Shown: positions 35,280-44,136, counted from the first letter of the stretch. The stretch: DNA of 64,000 bases from WVXP01 sp964348095 (GCA_964348095.1 CAYGBK010000015.1:62001-126000); one strand, 5' to 3'. The notes: a model not told the origin generated them from the letters alone. Numbers and translations: made by a program.

Positions 35280-36254
35280 ATGAAGGCTAAACTGAGAGAA
35301 GTTCCTGAAGAGATAGGGGTCTACCTGTTTTATGACAGAAATGGGCAGGTGATCTACGTCGGCAAGGCGGTCAATCTCCGGAGAAGAATTTCTCAGTACT
35401 TCAATTGCTCTAGAAAAAGGATGGAATACCGCATTCAGCAAATGAGTCTTTCCATTTCTGATATTGACTGGATCGTCCAAGAATCCGAGCTCCATGCCCT
35501 CCTCCTAGAAGATCGACTGATCAAGGCACACTGGCCGATGTATAACGCCAGGCAGAAGAAGTTCCTGAGAAATAGATACCTAACATTCACCGATGAAGAC
35601 TACCCGAGACTGAGAATCTTGAACCCAGCGGACAAAGAGAAAAGCCAAAAACCCTTTGGGCCATTTCCTGATGACTTCTTTGTCTTGGATCTTTTGGAAA
35701 TGGTCTACACCTTCTTTCCGATTCGGAATTGTGACGACGCCGTGCCTTCGGCACGGTGCCAGAATCATAAACTCATGAATTGTTCGGCCCCCTGCAGAGA
35801 AGAGATATCGAAGACCGAATACCAGAGAATCGTGGAGCAGGTTAAATCATTCTTGAAGGGGAACACCCATGAGGCTATTCGGCGTTTGGAGGATCAGATC
35901 GAGGATTCTGTGAAGGGCCTCCAGTTTGAACGGGCTGGAGAGCTTCGTGATCAAATGATATTTTGTAAAAATTTTATGGAGAGACAGCAGTTCTATGATC
36001 AATTCAGAGAGAAGGGACTGATCATACGGGAATGGGGATCCACCCAAAGAATGTACCTGTTTCATAGAGGAAATCTCGCTCAGAGCATAAAAGGGCATCT
36101 ACCGATGGGTGAGTTTCTCAGAATCGGTGATCACGGGAAGAATCCAATCGGTGAGGGTGAAAGAGAATCTGACTCGATCTTCCTCGACAAAGCCAACGTC
36201 GTCTATTCCTGGCTCAAAAACAAAAAAACAAAAAAAACCTACAAATTCATCTGA
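35280..36254 (+). CDS. short UvrC-like GIY-YIG nuclease (Cho-type)
   Basis: 324 residues resembling the N-terminal half of UvrC. The GIY-YIG domain is at about 8-90 (GVYLFYDRNGQVIYVGKAVN and the following arginines). Four cysteines (CDDAVPSARC and CSAPC) occupy the UvrC [4Fe-4S] positions, and a UVR motif ends LQFERAGELRDQM near 225. The C-terminal RNase H-like nuclease and helix-hairpin-helix domains of full UvrC (about 600 residues) are absent. So it could make only the 3' incision, like E. coli Cho, which itself lacks a UVR motif. Its stop is 4 bp from a MITE-like element. Confidence 0.87.
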   Translation: MKAKLREVPEEIGVYLFYDRNGQVIYVGKAVNLRRRISQYFNCSRKRMEYRIQQMSLSISDIDWIVQESELHALLLEDRLIKAHWPMYNARQKKFLRNRYLTFTDEDYPRLRILNPADKEKSQKPFGPFPDDFFVLDLLEMVYTFFPIRNCDDAVPSARCQNHKLMNCSAPCREEISKTEYQRIVEQVKSFLKGNTHEAIRRLEDQIEDSVKGLQFERAGELRDQMIFCKNFMERQQFYDQFREKGLIIREWGSTQRMYLFHRGNLAQSIKGHLPMGEFLRIGDHGKNPIGEGERESDSIFLDKANVVYSWLKNKKTKKTYKFI

Positions 36255-36257
36255 TTC

Positions 36258-36483
36258 ACCACAGAGACAGAGAGGACACAGAGACAAAAACCTTTTTGCT
36301 TGTCGGGAGATACCGACAAACAAAAAACGTCAGTCCTTACGCGCTCGGCTAGATTTTCAATTGGGTGAAGGAAGTAGGAGGTGTACGTATTTGGCCCCCG
36401 TAGGGAAACTGGAATATTTCCGATGCCGAGAGGCGCCGGCATCGGAAATCGGCATTTCTCAGTGTGCTCCGTGCCTCCGTGGT
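36258..36483. mobile_element. 226-bp MITE-like element with 27-bp terminal inverted repeats
   Basis: Left end ACCACAGAGACAGAGAGGAC... (36258-36284) pairs with right end 36457-36483 (reverse complement ACCACGGAGGCACGGAGCAC...). Internally it has TTGTCGG/CCGACAA and a perfect 13-bp stem ATTTCCGATGCCG/CGGCATCGGAAAT (36416-36428 with 36437-36449). It encodes nothing. Its right end contains the last codons and stop of the adjacent phosphoesterase gene. Confidence 0.8.
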
Positions 36484-37517
36484 TCAGCAGCAAAACTCTG
36501 GGCGAGGTGGATGTTCATTGTCGGCGGGGCAAGGGATCTGAGAGTTTCTGCGTGCAGGATAGGCAGGAGTTCATTTGAAATTGCTCCCTGAACTCTCACT
36601 TGGACAACACCGTCCGGGTGGAGTCCAGCGATGATCCTCCTCAGTTTCGATTTGAGTGCCGTTTTGTCAAGGCCGTCCACGTCGAGCTCGATGGCATACA
36701 TGGGACGGGTTGGAAGTTTAAAAAAGGCATGAGAAACGAGAGACCCACCGAGCTCCTCGGACGGGGCTAGATCGACAATAAAATATCCCTTCTTTTCATT
36801 CCTCTCAGCAAAAGATGTCCTTTCAGTCGACCCCGGGTATAGCACAAGTGAGGCCAAGGGTTTTCCTGCCAGATCCTGAGATAGTACCTGGGCGCGATGG
36901 ATGTGGCCTGAAAGAACCGCCGTAAATCCTCCCGGAACCTCATTTCCCTTGATGACGTCCGAGGCGTATTTGAAGGTGTAATCTTTGGGTCCGACTTGTG
37001 CTCCTTCAACGATCTGGTGCATGCAGAGGAGAGCTATATCACTTCTTGTCTCACGAAAGCCGGTTTGACCTACCAGCGTTCTGAAGTTGTCTCTCACGTT
37101 ATACCGGCAGAAGGGAAAACCACTCAGAGAAATAGTGACACCTTTTAGATTCAAGGTGACGGTTCTCGGCTCGTGGAAGATATAGATGTGTGGATGACTG
37201 ACAAACAGAGAATCAGGGATTTTTGATCGCTCATGATTTCCAGGGACGATAAATACAGGAATCCCTTTTCCGGCTAGTTTAAGCAGAGGCTTAAACGCCT
37301 CTGTCACATGAATGGCAGGAATTCTGCTTCGATAGAAAACATCACCCCCGTGCACAACAAAGTCGACGTCACCCTTGAACGCTGGTTCCAGGGCTCTGTT
37401 GAAGTTATCGAAAAAATCACCCCCTCTCCTCCGCCGGTTGACCCTTGGATGGAGAGGCAAATCGAGGCCGAGATGCGTATCGGCCAGGAATAGGATTCTT
37501 ACCACTGGATCTGTCAT
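36459..37517 (-). CDS. SbcD/Mre11-like metallophosphoesterase
   Basis: Calcineurin-fold nuclease or phosphodiesterase of 352 residues. Metal-binding motifs in order: ADTHLG (about 12-17), VHGGDVFY (about 56), PGNHERS (about 93), MHQIVEGA (about 170) and SGHIHRAQ (about 210). The layout and length match SbcD/Mre11-type DNA nucleases, but no SbcC/Rad50 ATPase lies next to it. The final residues (about FAAEPRRHGAH) are read out of the end of the inserted repeat, so the native C-terminus has been replaced. Confidence 0.85.
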   Translation of the reverse strand: MTDPVVRILFLADTHLGLDLPLHPRVNRRRRGGDFFDNFNRALEPAFKGDVDFVVHGGDVFYRSRIPAIHVTEAFKPLLKLAGKGIPVFIVPGNHERSKIPDSLFVSHPHIYIFHEPRTVTLNLKGVTISLSGFPFCRYNVRDNFRTLVGQTGFRETRSDIALLCMHQIVEGAQVGPKDYTFKYASDVIKGNEVPGGFTAVLSGHIHRAQVLSQDLAGKPLASLVLYPGSTERTSFAERNEKKGYFIVDLAPSEELGGSLVSHAFFKLPTRPMYAIELDVDGLDKTALKSKLRRIIAGLHPDGVVQVRVQGAISNELLPILHAETLRSLAPPTMNIHLAQSFAAEPRRHGAH

Positions 37518-38285
37518 TTTTCAGTCTTATGGCGAACCAAAACCTTCCTTTTGGTGCGAGGAATTCTAGCCAGGCGAGTCCTGTGTGTCAAGGTCGATTC
37601 TTCCACGTTCCGGCAGCCAAAAGATCTCTAAAAAGGATGCCTCACCAGGAGGGCTGAACGTCAATTTGAGCACAGTCGTTTATATGGTCAAAAGAACGGA
37701 TAAACGCCTTACTTTCTCCGGAATCAAGAATCTCAGGTTCGAATTCCACCTCGCCCACGTACAGAATCAAGTACAAGGGTTTCCCCTGGAATTTTGTTAG
37801 ATCAATTTCCGCTGGATTATCCCTAAGTCAAATTGAAGGATTGAACCCAGGCTCTCATATTATTGAAGTAGTTGAAGGCTGAAAGGAAATACCAGGGGTA
37901 CATATTTGACAGAAACATCGGATTTCCTAAGAATGGGAGGATTACATCTCTTTTGAAAACCTATGATCGTATGAGCGACTGTCTTTTGAAATTAGGTGGG
38001 CCATCTTGAATCCCAATATGGCACGAACGTCTCTCTTTTTCATGATGTGATACCATGACCTCGATACTATATTCGCAATGGCCTGGACACATTTCTATTT
38101 GCACCGAAAAAGGCTACAAGAGTCAAGAGCAGACTTGACCCCTTTTCTGGATTATTTCAACCAGGCGGTGGAGATCCACATGGAGATCGCGCAAATCGTG
38201 CGAATTGTGAAAAAAATCGTACGAATCGCTATCAGAAATCCACTTTGGAAATGGATGGACCGGAACGTATTGGCACAGAATATGC
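37518..38285. other. 768-bp non-coding region with a decayed RAYT end
   Basis: No credible gene. From 38041 it holds the end of a degenerate REP-associated transposase element. The rest (37518-38040) shows nothing I can name. Confidence 0.5.
38041..38146 (-). pseudogene. decayed N-terminal remnant of a REP-associated tyrosine transposase (RAYT)
   Basis: About 106 bp that match 39642-39748 in the same orientation (about 80% by eye). On the minus strand it contains the RAYT start pattern PRPLRI..YRG, interrupted by a stop codon (TAG) and a frameshift before YHIM. It ends in the GGGGTCAAGTCTG repeat typical of the element's end. No downstream part of a transposase follows. Confidence 0.65.
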
Positions 38286-39398
38286 ATGAGCGAGAACATC
38301 ACATTCCTCACCGCCGCTCCTCAGAACCAACTTATGCACACTACGTTGCCAGGCCTCAAAAGACATATCAAGATCCTAAAAAAGTCAACCCCCATTATCC
38401 TCCTTTTCATGATTTCCCTGTCTGATATTGCTTATTCCCAAACCATTTATCAATGGGTGGATAAGCAAGGCAACAAGCATTTCACAAGTGACTACAATAG
38501 CATCCCTCCAGAATATAGAGACCAGTCCCGAAAACCAGAAGGCATTGGGGAGATAGATACCCCCATCGAAATTCCACCGGGAAAAAAAGCCGTTGATTCG
38601 CCTGATATCCCGACTATTGGAGCAGGAACCAAAGTCCAACCCGCTCCAACCCTGGTTCAGGGTGAGAAAAAACCACCCGAGATACAAAAAAGAACTCCCC
38701 CCAAACTCGAATTCGAAGGCAGCTTCTGGATCACGGATCTAACCGCCGAGGCTAAAGTAACGAATTCTATCATCGGAACAGATATTGATTTGAAGGCAGA
38801 CCTAGGGATAGAGGATGAGAATCTACTAGATCTCCGGGTTGTTTGGCACACGGGACCCAGAACTGAGCTCAGGCTCGCTTATACCAGAGCAGAGTACAGC
38901 GGTGACGAGAACATTGCGCGAACATTGGAGTTTGGAGGAGAGACTTTTACTGCAGGAGCCCGCGTCATTACAGACGTCGATATAGAATACATTAGGTTTG
39001 GATGGACCTGGCAGTTTGTCGATATCGCAAATGGCACGGTGAAATTCGGACCACTTCTAGAGGCGAAGGGGTTTCTACTGGATATGTCCCTGGAAGCGCC
39101 AAGTCTTATCCCTCCGGTCGAAGAGTCAGAGAAGTTTGCGGGCGCACTCCCCACAGTCGGTGCGGTCCTTGATATCAACCCCCATAAGGTCGTAAATGTA
39201 TTTGCAGAGATATCCGGGATATATGCGGGCAAATATGGGCATTTTTTTGATGGGGAGGCAGGTGTGAAGATAATTCCGATAAAGTATCTCACGGTGGTGG
39301 GTGGTTGGAGGCTTTTGGATCTTAAGATAGAAGATGACCCTGATTTTGCAGAGCTAAGGCTTTCAGGCCCCTTTGTGGGAGCAACGTTAAGGTTTTAG
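38286..39398 (+). CDS. DUF4124-domain protein with outer-membrane beta-barrel-like region
   Basis: 370 residues from ATG 38286; ATG 38334 (MHTTLPGLKRHIKILKK) is equally plausible since it places the hydrophobic signal segment STPIILLFMISLSDIAYSQ close to the N-terminus. A DUF4124 motif (IYQWVDKQGNKHFTSDYNSI) follows the signal peptide, then a Pro-rich linker, then from about residue 140 alternating strands of a small beta-barrel. These include LDLRVVWHTGPRTELRLAYT, DIEYIRFGWTWQFVDI and LTVVGGWRLLDL, ending in GPFVGATLRF with a terminal phenylalanine as in outer-membrane proteins. Function unknown. It lies between two RAYT-type repeat copies. Confidence 0.78.
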   Translation: MSENITFLTAAPQNQLMHTTLPGLKRHIKILKKSTPIILLFMISLSDIAYSQTIYQWVDKQGNKHFTSDYNSIPPEYRDQSRKPEGIGEIDTPIEIPPGKKAVDSPDIPTIGAGTKVQPAPTLVQGEKKPPEIQKRTPPKLEFEGSFWITDLTAEAKVTNSIIGTDIDLKADLGIEDENLLDLRVVWHTGPRTELRLAYTRAEYSGDENIARTLEFGGETFTAGARVITDVDIEYIRFGWTWQFVDIANGTVKFGPLLEAKGFLLDMSLEAPSLIPPVEESEKFAGALPTVGAVLDINPHKVVNVFAEISGIYAGKYGHFFDGEAGVKIIPIKYLTVVGGWRLLDLKIEDDPDFAELRLSGPFVGATLRF

Positions 39399-39412
39399 GC
39401 AGAAAACGAGAA

Positions 39413-39747
39413 AAAGGGGTCAAGCGTGGTTTTGACTCTTAATCAGTGAAACAAGCAGTCTGCCAATCCTTTTTCTCAGTTTTCGATCGTTTGGAATCAG
39501 TGCCTTTGTCCTTTCAATGGTACGACTCACCGAGCTGTACTTGCCCATCTCGAATTGCTCACCGATCCGCTTAAGGCTGTCCTTTCTCAGCTGCTGCGAC
39601 GATAGATCGCCACATTCCTCCTCATCCCGCCTGCCTCGGTTCATGATGTGATACCAGGCACCTCGGTAGTCCATTCGTAATGGCCTGGGCACATTTCTCT
39701 TTGCAGCGAAAAAGCCTACAAGCGTCAAAAACAGACTTGACCCCTTT
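39413..39747. mobile_element. 335-bp non-autonomous RAYT derivative with terminal inverted repeats
   Basis: Left end AAAGGGGTCAAGCGTGGTTT (39413 onward) is inverted-repeated at the right end (reverse complement AAAGGGGTCAAGTCTGTTTT, up to 39747), about 27 bp with few mismatches. Between them is a RAYT gene lacking its middle. A third end-like sequence, AAGGGGTCAAGTCTTCG followed by TTTGACTCTTAG, is at 41866-41894. Confidence 0.75.
39420..39692 (-). pseudogene. internally deleted REP-associated transposase (Y1_Tnp family)
   Basis: From GTG 39692 the frame reads the RAYT N-terminus PRPLRMDYRGAWYHIMNRGRR, then passes within a few codons to the C-terminal DnaA-like helix domain RKDSLKRIGEQFEMGKYSSV and RKLRKRIGRLLVSLIKSQ. 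The catalytic middle with the HUH-adjacent tyrosine domain (usually about 130-200 residues) is missing, so it is inactive. It would need a complete RAYT elsewhere to move. Confidence 0.75.
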
Positions 39748-40137
39748 CTTGATTTGGTTCCAAAAAATCCAGACTTTTGCTTTATTGTGAGATACTGCCC
39801 CAAGAATTGGACCCAATATCAATTCCATAGATTCCCTCCCTGGGGTTTTAATAGTCTTTACCCCTCTCTACTTTTTTATCTGAAGTCATATGGCCGAATT
39901 CACCGTTACGGTTTATCGCGTACGTTGGGTGGATTAGACGCCACTGCCGTTTATGCTGCGAAACACTTACCAGTAGCAGATGCCAGTGCTTAATATATAA
40001 GATCCGATCCCACCTTTTTTATATGCGATGTCGAAAGCCTTGAAGGAAAACGGAAGAATAATTCAACAAAATATTACACTAATGAAACGATACGCCTTAG
40101 AAGAAAGTTTTGAATTTCGCGAAAAGCCATCATATGA
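39748..40137. other. 390-bp non-coding region
   Basis: Between the RAYT derivative and the esterase lipoprotein stop. I see no gene, terminator or repeat that I can support. Confidence 0.4.
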
Positions 40138-41682
40138 TCACTCCTCATAAACATCAGAGAAGAGTTTCAGCGTCCCTCCCAAGCGCGTTCTCATGAATGC
40201 TGGCGAATGGGCGGCATTGCCGTTACTTGGTTCAGTGTTTGATGCCGCTGGGACGATACCCCCCTGAACCGATAACGCTTTTGGTGCAAGTGCAGTGAGG
40301 AAATTCTGGATACAGATCATCACGTCACCGCCGATCATACTTATTGGATCATTTTCACCAATTTCGATTAGGAAGTGTAAACTGATGTCGGCAAAAGTGT
40401 CTATAAGTTCCATTGGGTTGTTGGCGGCGATATAATCTTCATCCAGGTGTACGTTGGCCTCCAATTCCTGCAGGGTGGCGCCAAATAGCATGGGTGCCGA
40501 CCCAAATACGTCTATAAATTCAGGAATGAGGAGATTTTTTGCTTGAATGTCATTACTCGTGATGCAAGGTGATGCGCTAATCGCTGCCACGCCAATATAT
40601 TTGTCTGGATGGCGTAGGGCCAGTTTGAGACTTCCAAAACCACCCATGGATATACCCATAAGAAATCGCCTTTTCTCCTCTGCTGCCAATTTATCCATTC
40701 CGATATCAGTAGTTTCTACGTAATCAATGAATTCTTGCATAAGATATTTTTCATACCAACCGGTAACATGCAGATCAAAACGTCCCGCTGGATTCACAGA
40801 CGAAGGTGTCGGAAAGCTAGGCTCCGTCCCAAGATTATCTGGGTTTCGGCCGCCAGGTGGTCCTCGTCGGTCCGTATACCAACTATTATCCCCATCCGGC
40901 ATGACAATGACCATGTCGTCCATATCAGAGACCCACGAGTCGGGATTCGTCGGCAGATAATAAACGATCGAGTCGACTACTCCATTAACGTTACCCAACT
41001 CTGTCGGTCCAGCGACCGCATTTAGCTGGCTTGCCAGTGTTGCACGAAATTCATCGACCGTATTGCTCTCCATCAAGCTATAGGCGATATATGGTAAATA
41101 AAATCCCGGGCCCGTAATGCTGAGAACCCAAGCATGTTCATTGGTTTCTCCAAGATTTGTCAGGCCAAGTTCCTCCAGGACATCTCCAACACTAGCACTG
41201 ATTGGATTGCGGGAAAAGTTATATCCGTGAAGCGCATATATGACTGGGAACTTTTTACCTTCCTCATGAAAACTGGGTGGATACATGATCCAGTACCCTT
41301 GTCTAATGCCAAGGATTGTACTTTGAAACTGTTTATATTGAATGTAGTCGGGAAGAGGAATAAACTCGGTTTTGCTTTCGTCCCTATTGAACAGTCCGCG
41401 AGATACTTTAATCTTTGACCTTACTACTCCCCCAGGCACCCTAACGCGGAGTATGTTTTCAGATGCCCCCAGAACTTCGGCTTCTAGCTCACCAAAGGTG
41501 ACTTTATTCCCGGCTGTATCATTTGAGAAGCCACTTCCAATGATTTCAATCTCAGAGCCCTCTTGGCCACCTTGCGGTACGAAAGTCTTGATGCTCACGC
41601 AGCCCACGAAGGTGATGCTGAGAAATATCAGGAAAGGAACTAAAAGAGAGGTTTTGAAGATGCCAACTTTGTGATACCTCAT
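40138..41682 (-). CDS. IPT/TIG-domain alpha/beta-hydrolase lipoprotein (esterase D-like)
   Basis: 514 residues from ATG 41682, chosen because CGAGGAGGATAGGT directly precedes it; the frame is open 40 codons further. The signal peptide ends in a lipobox (TFVGC, near 27), so a lipoprotein. Residues about 32-110 form an IPT/TIG beta-sandwich (EIEIIGSGFSNDTAGNKVTF). The rest is an esterase-type hydrolase: FPVIYALHGYNFSRNP, DDMVIVMPDGDNSWYTDRRG and nucleophile elbow GISMGGFGSLKLALRHP, as in S-formylglutathione hydrolase/antigen 85-like proteins. Late acids (GENDP) supply the Asp, but I cannot point to the catalytic His with certainty. Surface-exposed hydrolase of unknown substrate, downstream of a conserved leader unit at 42165. 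Confidence 0.85.
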   Translation of the reverse strand: MRYHKVGIFKTSLLVPFLIFLSITFVGCVSIKTFVPQGGQEGSEIEIIGSGFSNDTAGNKVTFGELEAEVLGASENILRVRVPGGVVRSKIKVSRGLFNRDESKTEFIPLPDYIQYKQFQSTILGIRQGYWIMYPPSFHEEGKKFPVIYALHGYNFSRNPISASVGDVLEELGLTNLGETNEHAWVLSITGPGFYLPYIAYSLMESNTVDEFRATLASQLNAVAGPTELGNVNGVVDSIVYYLPTNPDSWVSDMDDMVIVMPDGDNSWYTDRRGPPGGRNPDNLGTEPSFPTPSSVNPAGRFDLHVTGWYEKYLMQEFIDYVETTDIGMDKLAAEEKRRFLMGISMGGFGSLKLALRHPDKYIGVAAISASPCITSNDIQAKNLLIPEFIDVFGSAPMLFGATLQELEANVHLDEDYIAANNPMELIDTFADISLHFLIEIGENDPISMIGGDVMICIQNFLTALAPKALSVQGGIVPAASNTEPSNGNAAHSPAFMRTRLGGTLKLFSDVYEE

Positions 41683-41815
41683 ACCTATCCTCCTCGTTTG
41701 TGGATCAGGAATACAAGGGCCACTTATGTTGGAAATAAAATCAGATAGCAATACGTTACTATCGGGCTTAGATTCGGTCGATCCAAAACTCCTGACCCCC
41801 AATTGTTAGCGTTTG

Positions 41816-42164
41816 TAACGACCCCGTGAGGGTAGCCAGACCTCGCTTGTCACCGTCAGCAAGCGAAGGGGTCAAGTCTTCGTTTGACTCTTAGCTACTT
41901 GCACCCGAAGCGGATCATCAAAAACCCAGGAGCTATCGTCGCATCGTTACTTCACCCCTCAATAGTATTAACTTCCTCCAAAAGCTTTCAAACGGTATTG
42001 CTAGATATTTACACCCAGAAAAAGCCGAATTACCCATTCCCTTCGGCAACCCGGCTCTCTGTTATGATACCCTAATCCGAAAGCCCAAGGTCTAATCTCC
42101 CCAACAAACGCGTCGCTTTTCATAACACCCTAACGGATGGTTTGACTTTGTCGAGGCCTAAAAT
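41816..42164. other. 349-bp region upstream of the esterase gene
   Basis: Holds a TCGCTTG/CAAGCGA hairpin near 41842-41867 followed by a RAYT-type end (41866-41894). I see no gene. Confidence 0.45.
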
Positions 42165-42379
42165 ACAAAAGCCTCAGAAGAGGTTTAGCAACCCCTCAGA
42201 GGCTTCATTAGGACACCTTCTGGATTCTATTTCTCATAATTCACCCCAGAAGGTTAAGGTCGGATTATCGATTAATTTGCCATAGAGTTTGTGTGGATCC
42301 TGATACCGAGGATCGGAAACTCAATTGCATTATGTTAAATGCAGTGAAATAGATACTGCTTAGTGGTAGGCCTTGTCAA
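42165..42379 (-). ncRNA. conserved promoter-box-terminator unit 1 (leader or small RNA)
   Basis: Minus strand: TTGACA (42379-42374), 18-bp spacer, TATCTA (42355-42350), then a leader with GATCCTCGGTAT and a hairpin ACCTTCTGG/CCAGAAGGT. The terminator-like stem AAGCCTC (42205-42199) ... GAGGCTT (42175-42169) is then followed by TTGTATTTT. Predicted transcript about 180 nt. The hairpin block aligns over 57 bases without gaps to units at 45262 and 53235. Next gene downstream is the esterase lipoprotein, 480 nt away. Confidence 0.6.
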
Positions 42380-42435
42380 GTTTTCCTTGAGGACTTTTGC
42401 CTCGTCTGGACCGAACTCGAAGAACCTCCTGCAGA

Positions 42436-42783
42436 TTAGATCAGGGCAAGATACTTTCCGTACTTCCCGAGAAAGCCCGTCACTTTTCGAGTGAGGTTAA
42501 CAGCCTGCCCAGCCATCTCAATAGAATTGTCGAATATCTCCTGGAGCCTTTTTTGTTTGGCGACGTCCTTTTCTGCTTGTTTCAAGAGATCTTCAAAATC
42601 AGCGGGAAGTTCAGGGAAATCATAGCCATTAGCCATGAAATGTTCTGCGATATCATCGGCAAGGTCGGCCAGCTCATCCTCCATATCGGCCTTCTTGTCG
42701 GGGTCTGGTTCCATTTGGATGGCAAGCTCGGCAGCCTCCTTGAGCTTTTCCCAGTTATCCTTTGAGTACGTGTTGATGTCCAT
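42436..42783 (-). CDS. small helical protein of the envelope operon, unknown function
   Basis: 115 residues from ATG 42783, which has TAGGAGGG just upstream; the longer open frame adds 23 residues inside the preceding gene and is not used. Soluble, mostly helical, acidic N-terminal half (KKADMEDELADLADDIAEHF) and basic end. No signal peptide or membrane segment, so cytoplasmic. I do not recognise a family. It is the last of four minus-strand genes. Confidence 0.75.
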   Translation of the reverse strand: MDINTYSKDNWEKLKEAAELAIQMEPDPDKKADMEDELADLADDIAEHFMANGYDFPELPADFEDLLKQAEKDVAKQKRLQEIFDNSIEMAGQAVNLTRKVTGFLGKYGKYLALI

Positions 42784-42811
42784 GTATTCCCTCCTACTAG
42801 GGTTCAGATGC

Positions 42812-43444
42812 CTACTCTTCCTCACCAAATTCCTTCCTGGCAGCGTCCACAAGATCCTTTGCTAACTTGAACTGTTCCCTGAGATCGTCAACGGTCTCAC
42901 GAAGGTAATCACGCAGGTCTGCAAAGTCCCTGTACGGCAGAAAAGCGGACCTTCCTGGACCCCCAAAGGCCCGGCGCCTTGCCCCGAGGTAGGCATGGAT
43001 TGCCTGCTGATTCCTCGTAATCCCTTCAAGGGTCGTGTCCAACGCCTTAAAGGTATCCAAGATGGCATTTGCCCTCAGCTCGCCAGCCTCCTTTTCATTT
43101 TCCGTCTTAGCCCGAACAGCGGCGTTGGCTTCGGCGAGTTTCTCGATTGCCCCTTCGACCGATCCTGTGGGTGGATCTGGGACCGCCACGGACCTATAAA
43201 TGGCCTGCCGATCGGCGGCCGCCTGACGACGCATTATGGCAGCCCGGCGTCTCGTTGTACTGGTGATCAGGGCATCCGATGTAACACGGAAAGTGTCCTG
43301 GGCTTGGACAAGAGCCGGACGAAGTTCTTTGTAGAACCGCGTCTCCTCCTCGGAAACCTTCAAAAGATCCCGAGAAGCCAGGGGCGCACACCCTGAAGTT
43401 ATTAGCAAAAGCCCGATGACCCTCCATTTCTCTCGAGATTTCAT
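42812..43444 (-). CDS. predicted lipoprotein, helical, unknown function (envelope operon)
   Basis: 210 residues with signal peptide and lipobox (LLLITSGC, Cys19). The mature part is long, charged helices with coiled-coil character (ETRFYKELRPALVQAQDTFR, DYLRETVDDLREQFKLAKDL). I do not recognise the family. Start overlaps the end of the upstream lipoprotein gene by 4 bp (ATGA), which implies coupled synthesis. Likely anchored in the inner leaflet of the outer membrane or the inner membrane. Confidence 0.8.
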   Translation of the reverse strand: MKSREKWRVIGLLLITSGCAPLASRDLLKVSEEETRFYKELRPALVQAQDTFRVTSDALITSTTRRRAAIMRRQAAADRQAIYRSVAVPDPPTGSVEGAIEKLAEANAAVRAKTENEKEAGELRANAILDTFKALDTTLEGITRNQQAIHAYLGARRRAFGGPGRSAFLPYRDFADLRDYLRETVDDLREQFKLAKDLVDAARKEFGEEE

Positions 43445-44136
43445 TGGCCTCCTCCCAGCTCGCTACGCAACTCAGTCCAGGTTTTTTGCGCTTCTGCAAC
43501 CGCTTCTCGAGCGTTTTTCATGACCTCTTTTGCCTCGTTCACCTGCTCCTCGGTGAGTCGGAACTCAATCTGAAGGAACTCATCAACGAGGGTATGGGCT
43601 TCACGAGTGAGGGCGACAGACCTCGTGAGCCGGGCGAAGCTCTTCTCGGCTTCATTACGGCCCCTCACCAGCCCCAGATACCGTTTTAAGTGCTTGTCGT
43701 CGCACTGCTCGTCCGGCTCGCGAAGGAATTCTTTCTTGAGCATTTCCCACTTTTGGCAATACTTATCGTCAAAAAAGATGTCGGGCAACTCGGCCAGATA
43801 GTTGGCGGCTCCGTCAAGAATCTCTTTGACCCTCTCCATCCGCCGTGTTTCGGATGTTCCCGGGTCGATTTTCCGGATTTCTTGGGCGGCTCGTCGAGAC
43901 ACCCGGGACTGCTCGAGGTCCATCTGACTTTCGAGTAGTATCTGTCGACGCGCTTCGATCTCTTCGTCGTAGAATTCCAGCACTTTTGTTTGGAGCTCCC
44001 CAAAAGTCCTTTGAAACTCTCCGAGGAGTTGGCTCTGCTGGTGGGACGCCTCCTTCATCACCTGAGGCGTAGCGCACCCAGCAACCCAGAGAAAACCCAG
44101 TCCAATGATTGCCATTCCCTTCATATCGATCCTCAC
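43441..44136 (-). CDS. predicted lipoprotein, coiled-coil, unknown function (envelope operon)
   Basis: 231 residues; signal peptide with lipobox VAGC (Cys21). The mature part is helical: HQQSQLLGEFQRTFGELQTK, then EEIEARRQILLESQMDLEQS, and a C-terminal FRLTEEQVNEAKEVMKNARE. Its layout resembles the next lipoprotein in length and helix content, so the two may be distant paralogs or hetero-oligomer partners. Overlaps the start of the downstream gene and the end of the upstream gene, both by 4 bp. No known family recognised. Confidence 0.8.
   Translation of the reverse strand: MRIDMKGMAIIGLGFLWVAGCATPQVMKEASHQQSQLLGEFQRTFGELQTKVLEFYDEEIEARRQILLESQMDLEQSRVSRRAAQEIRKIDPGTSETRRMERVKEILDGAANYLAELPDIFFDDKYCQKWEMLKKEFLREPDEQCDDKHLKRYLGLVRGRNEAEKSFARLTRSVALTREAHTLVDEFLQIEFRLTEEQVNEAKEVMKNAREAVAEAQKTWTELRSELGGGQ

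Noticed and set aside
37720..37760. tRNA-like T-arm word GGTTCGAATTCCACC
   Set aside because: No matching D-arm, anticodon arm or acceptor stem on either strand; no tRNA can be folded.
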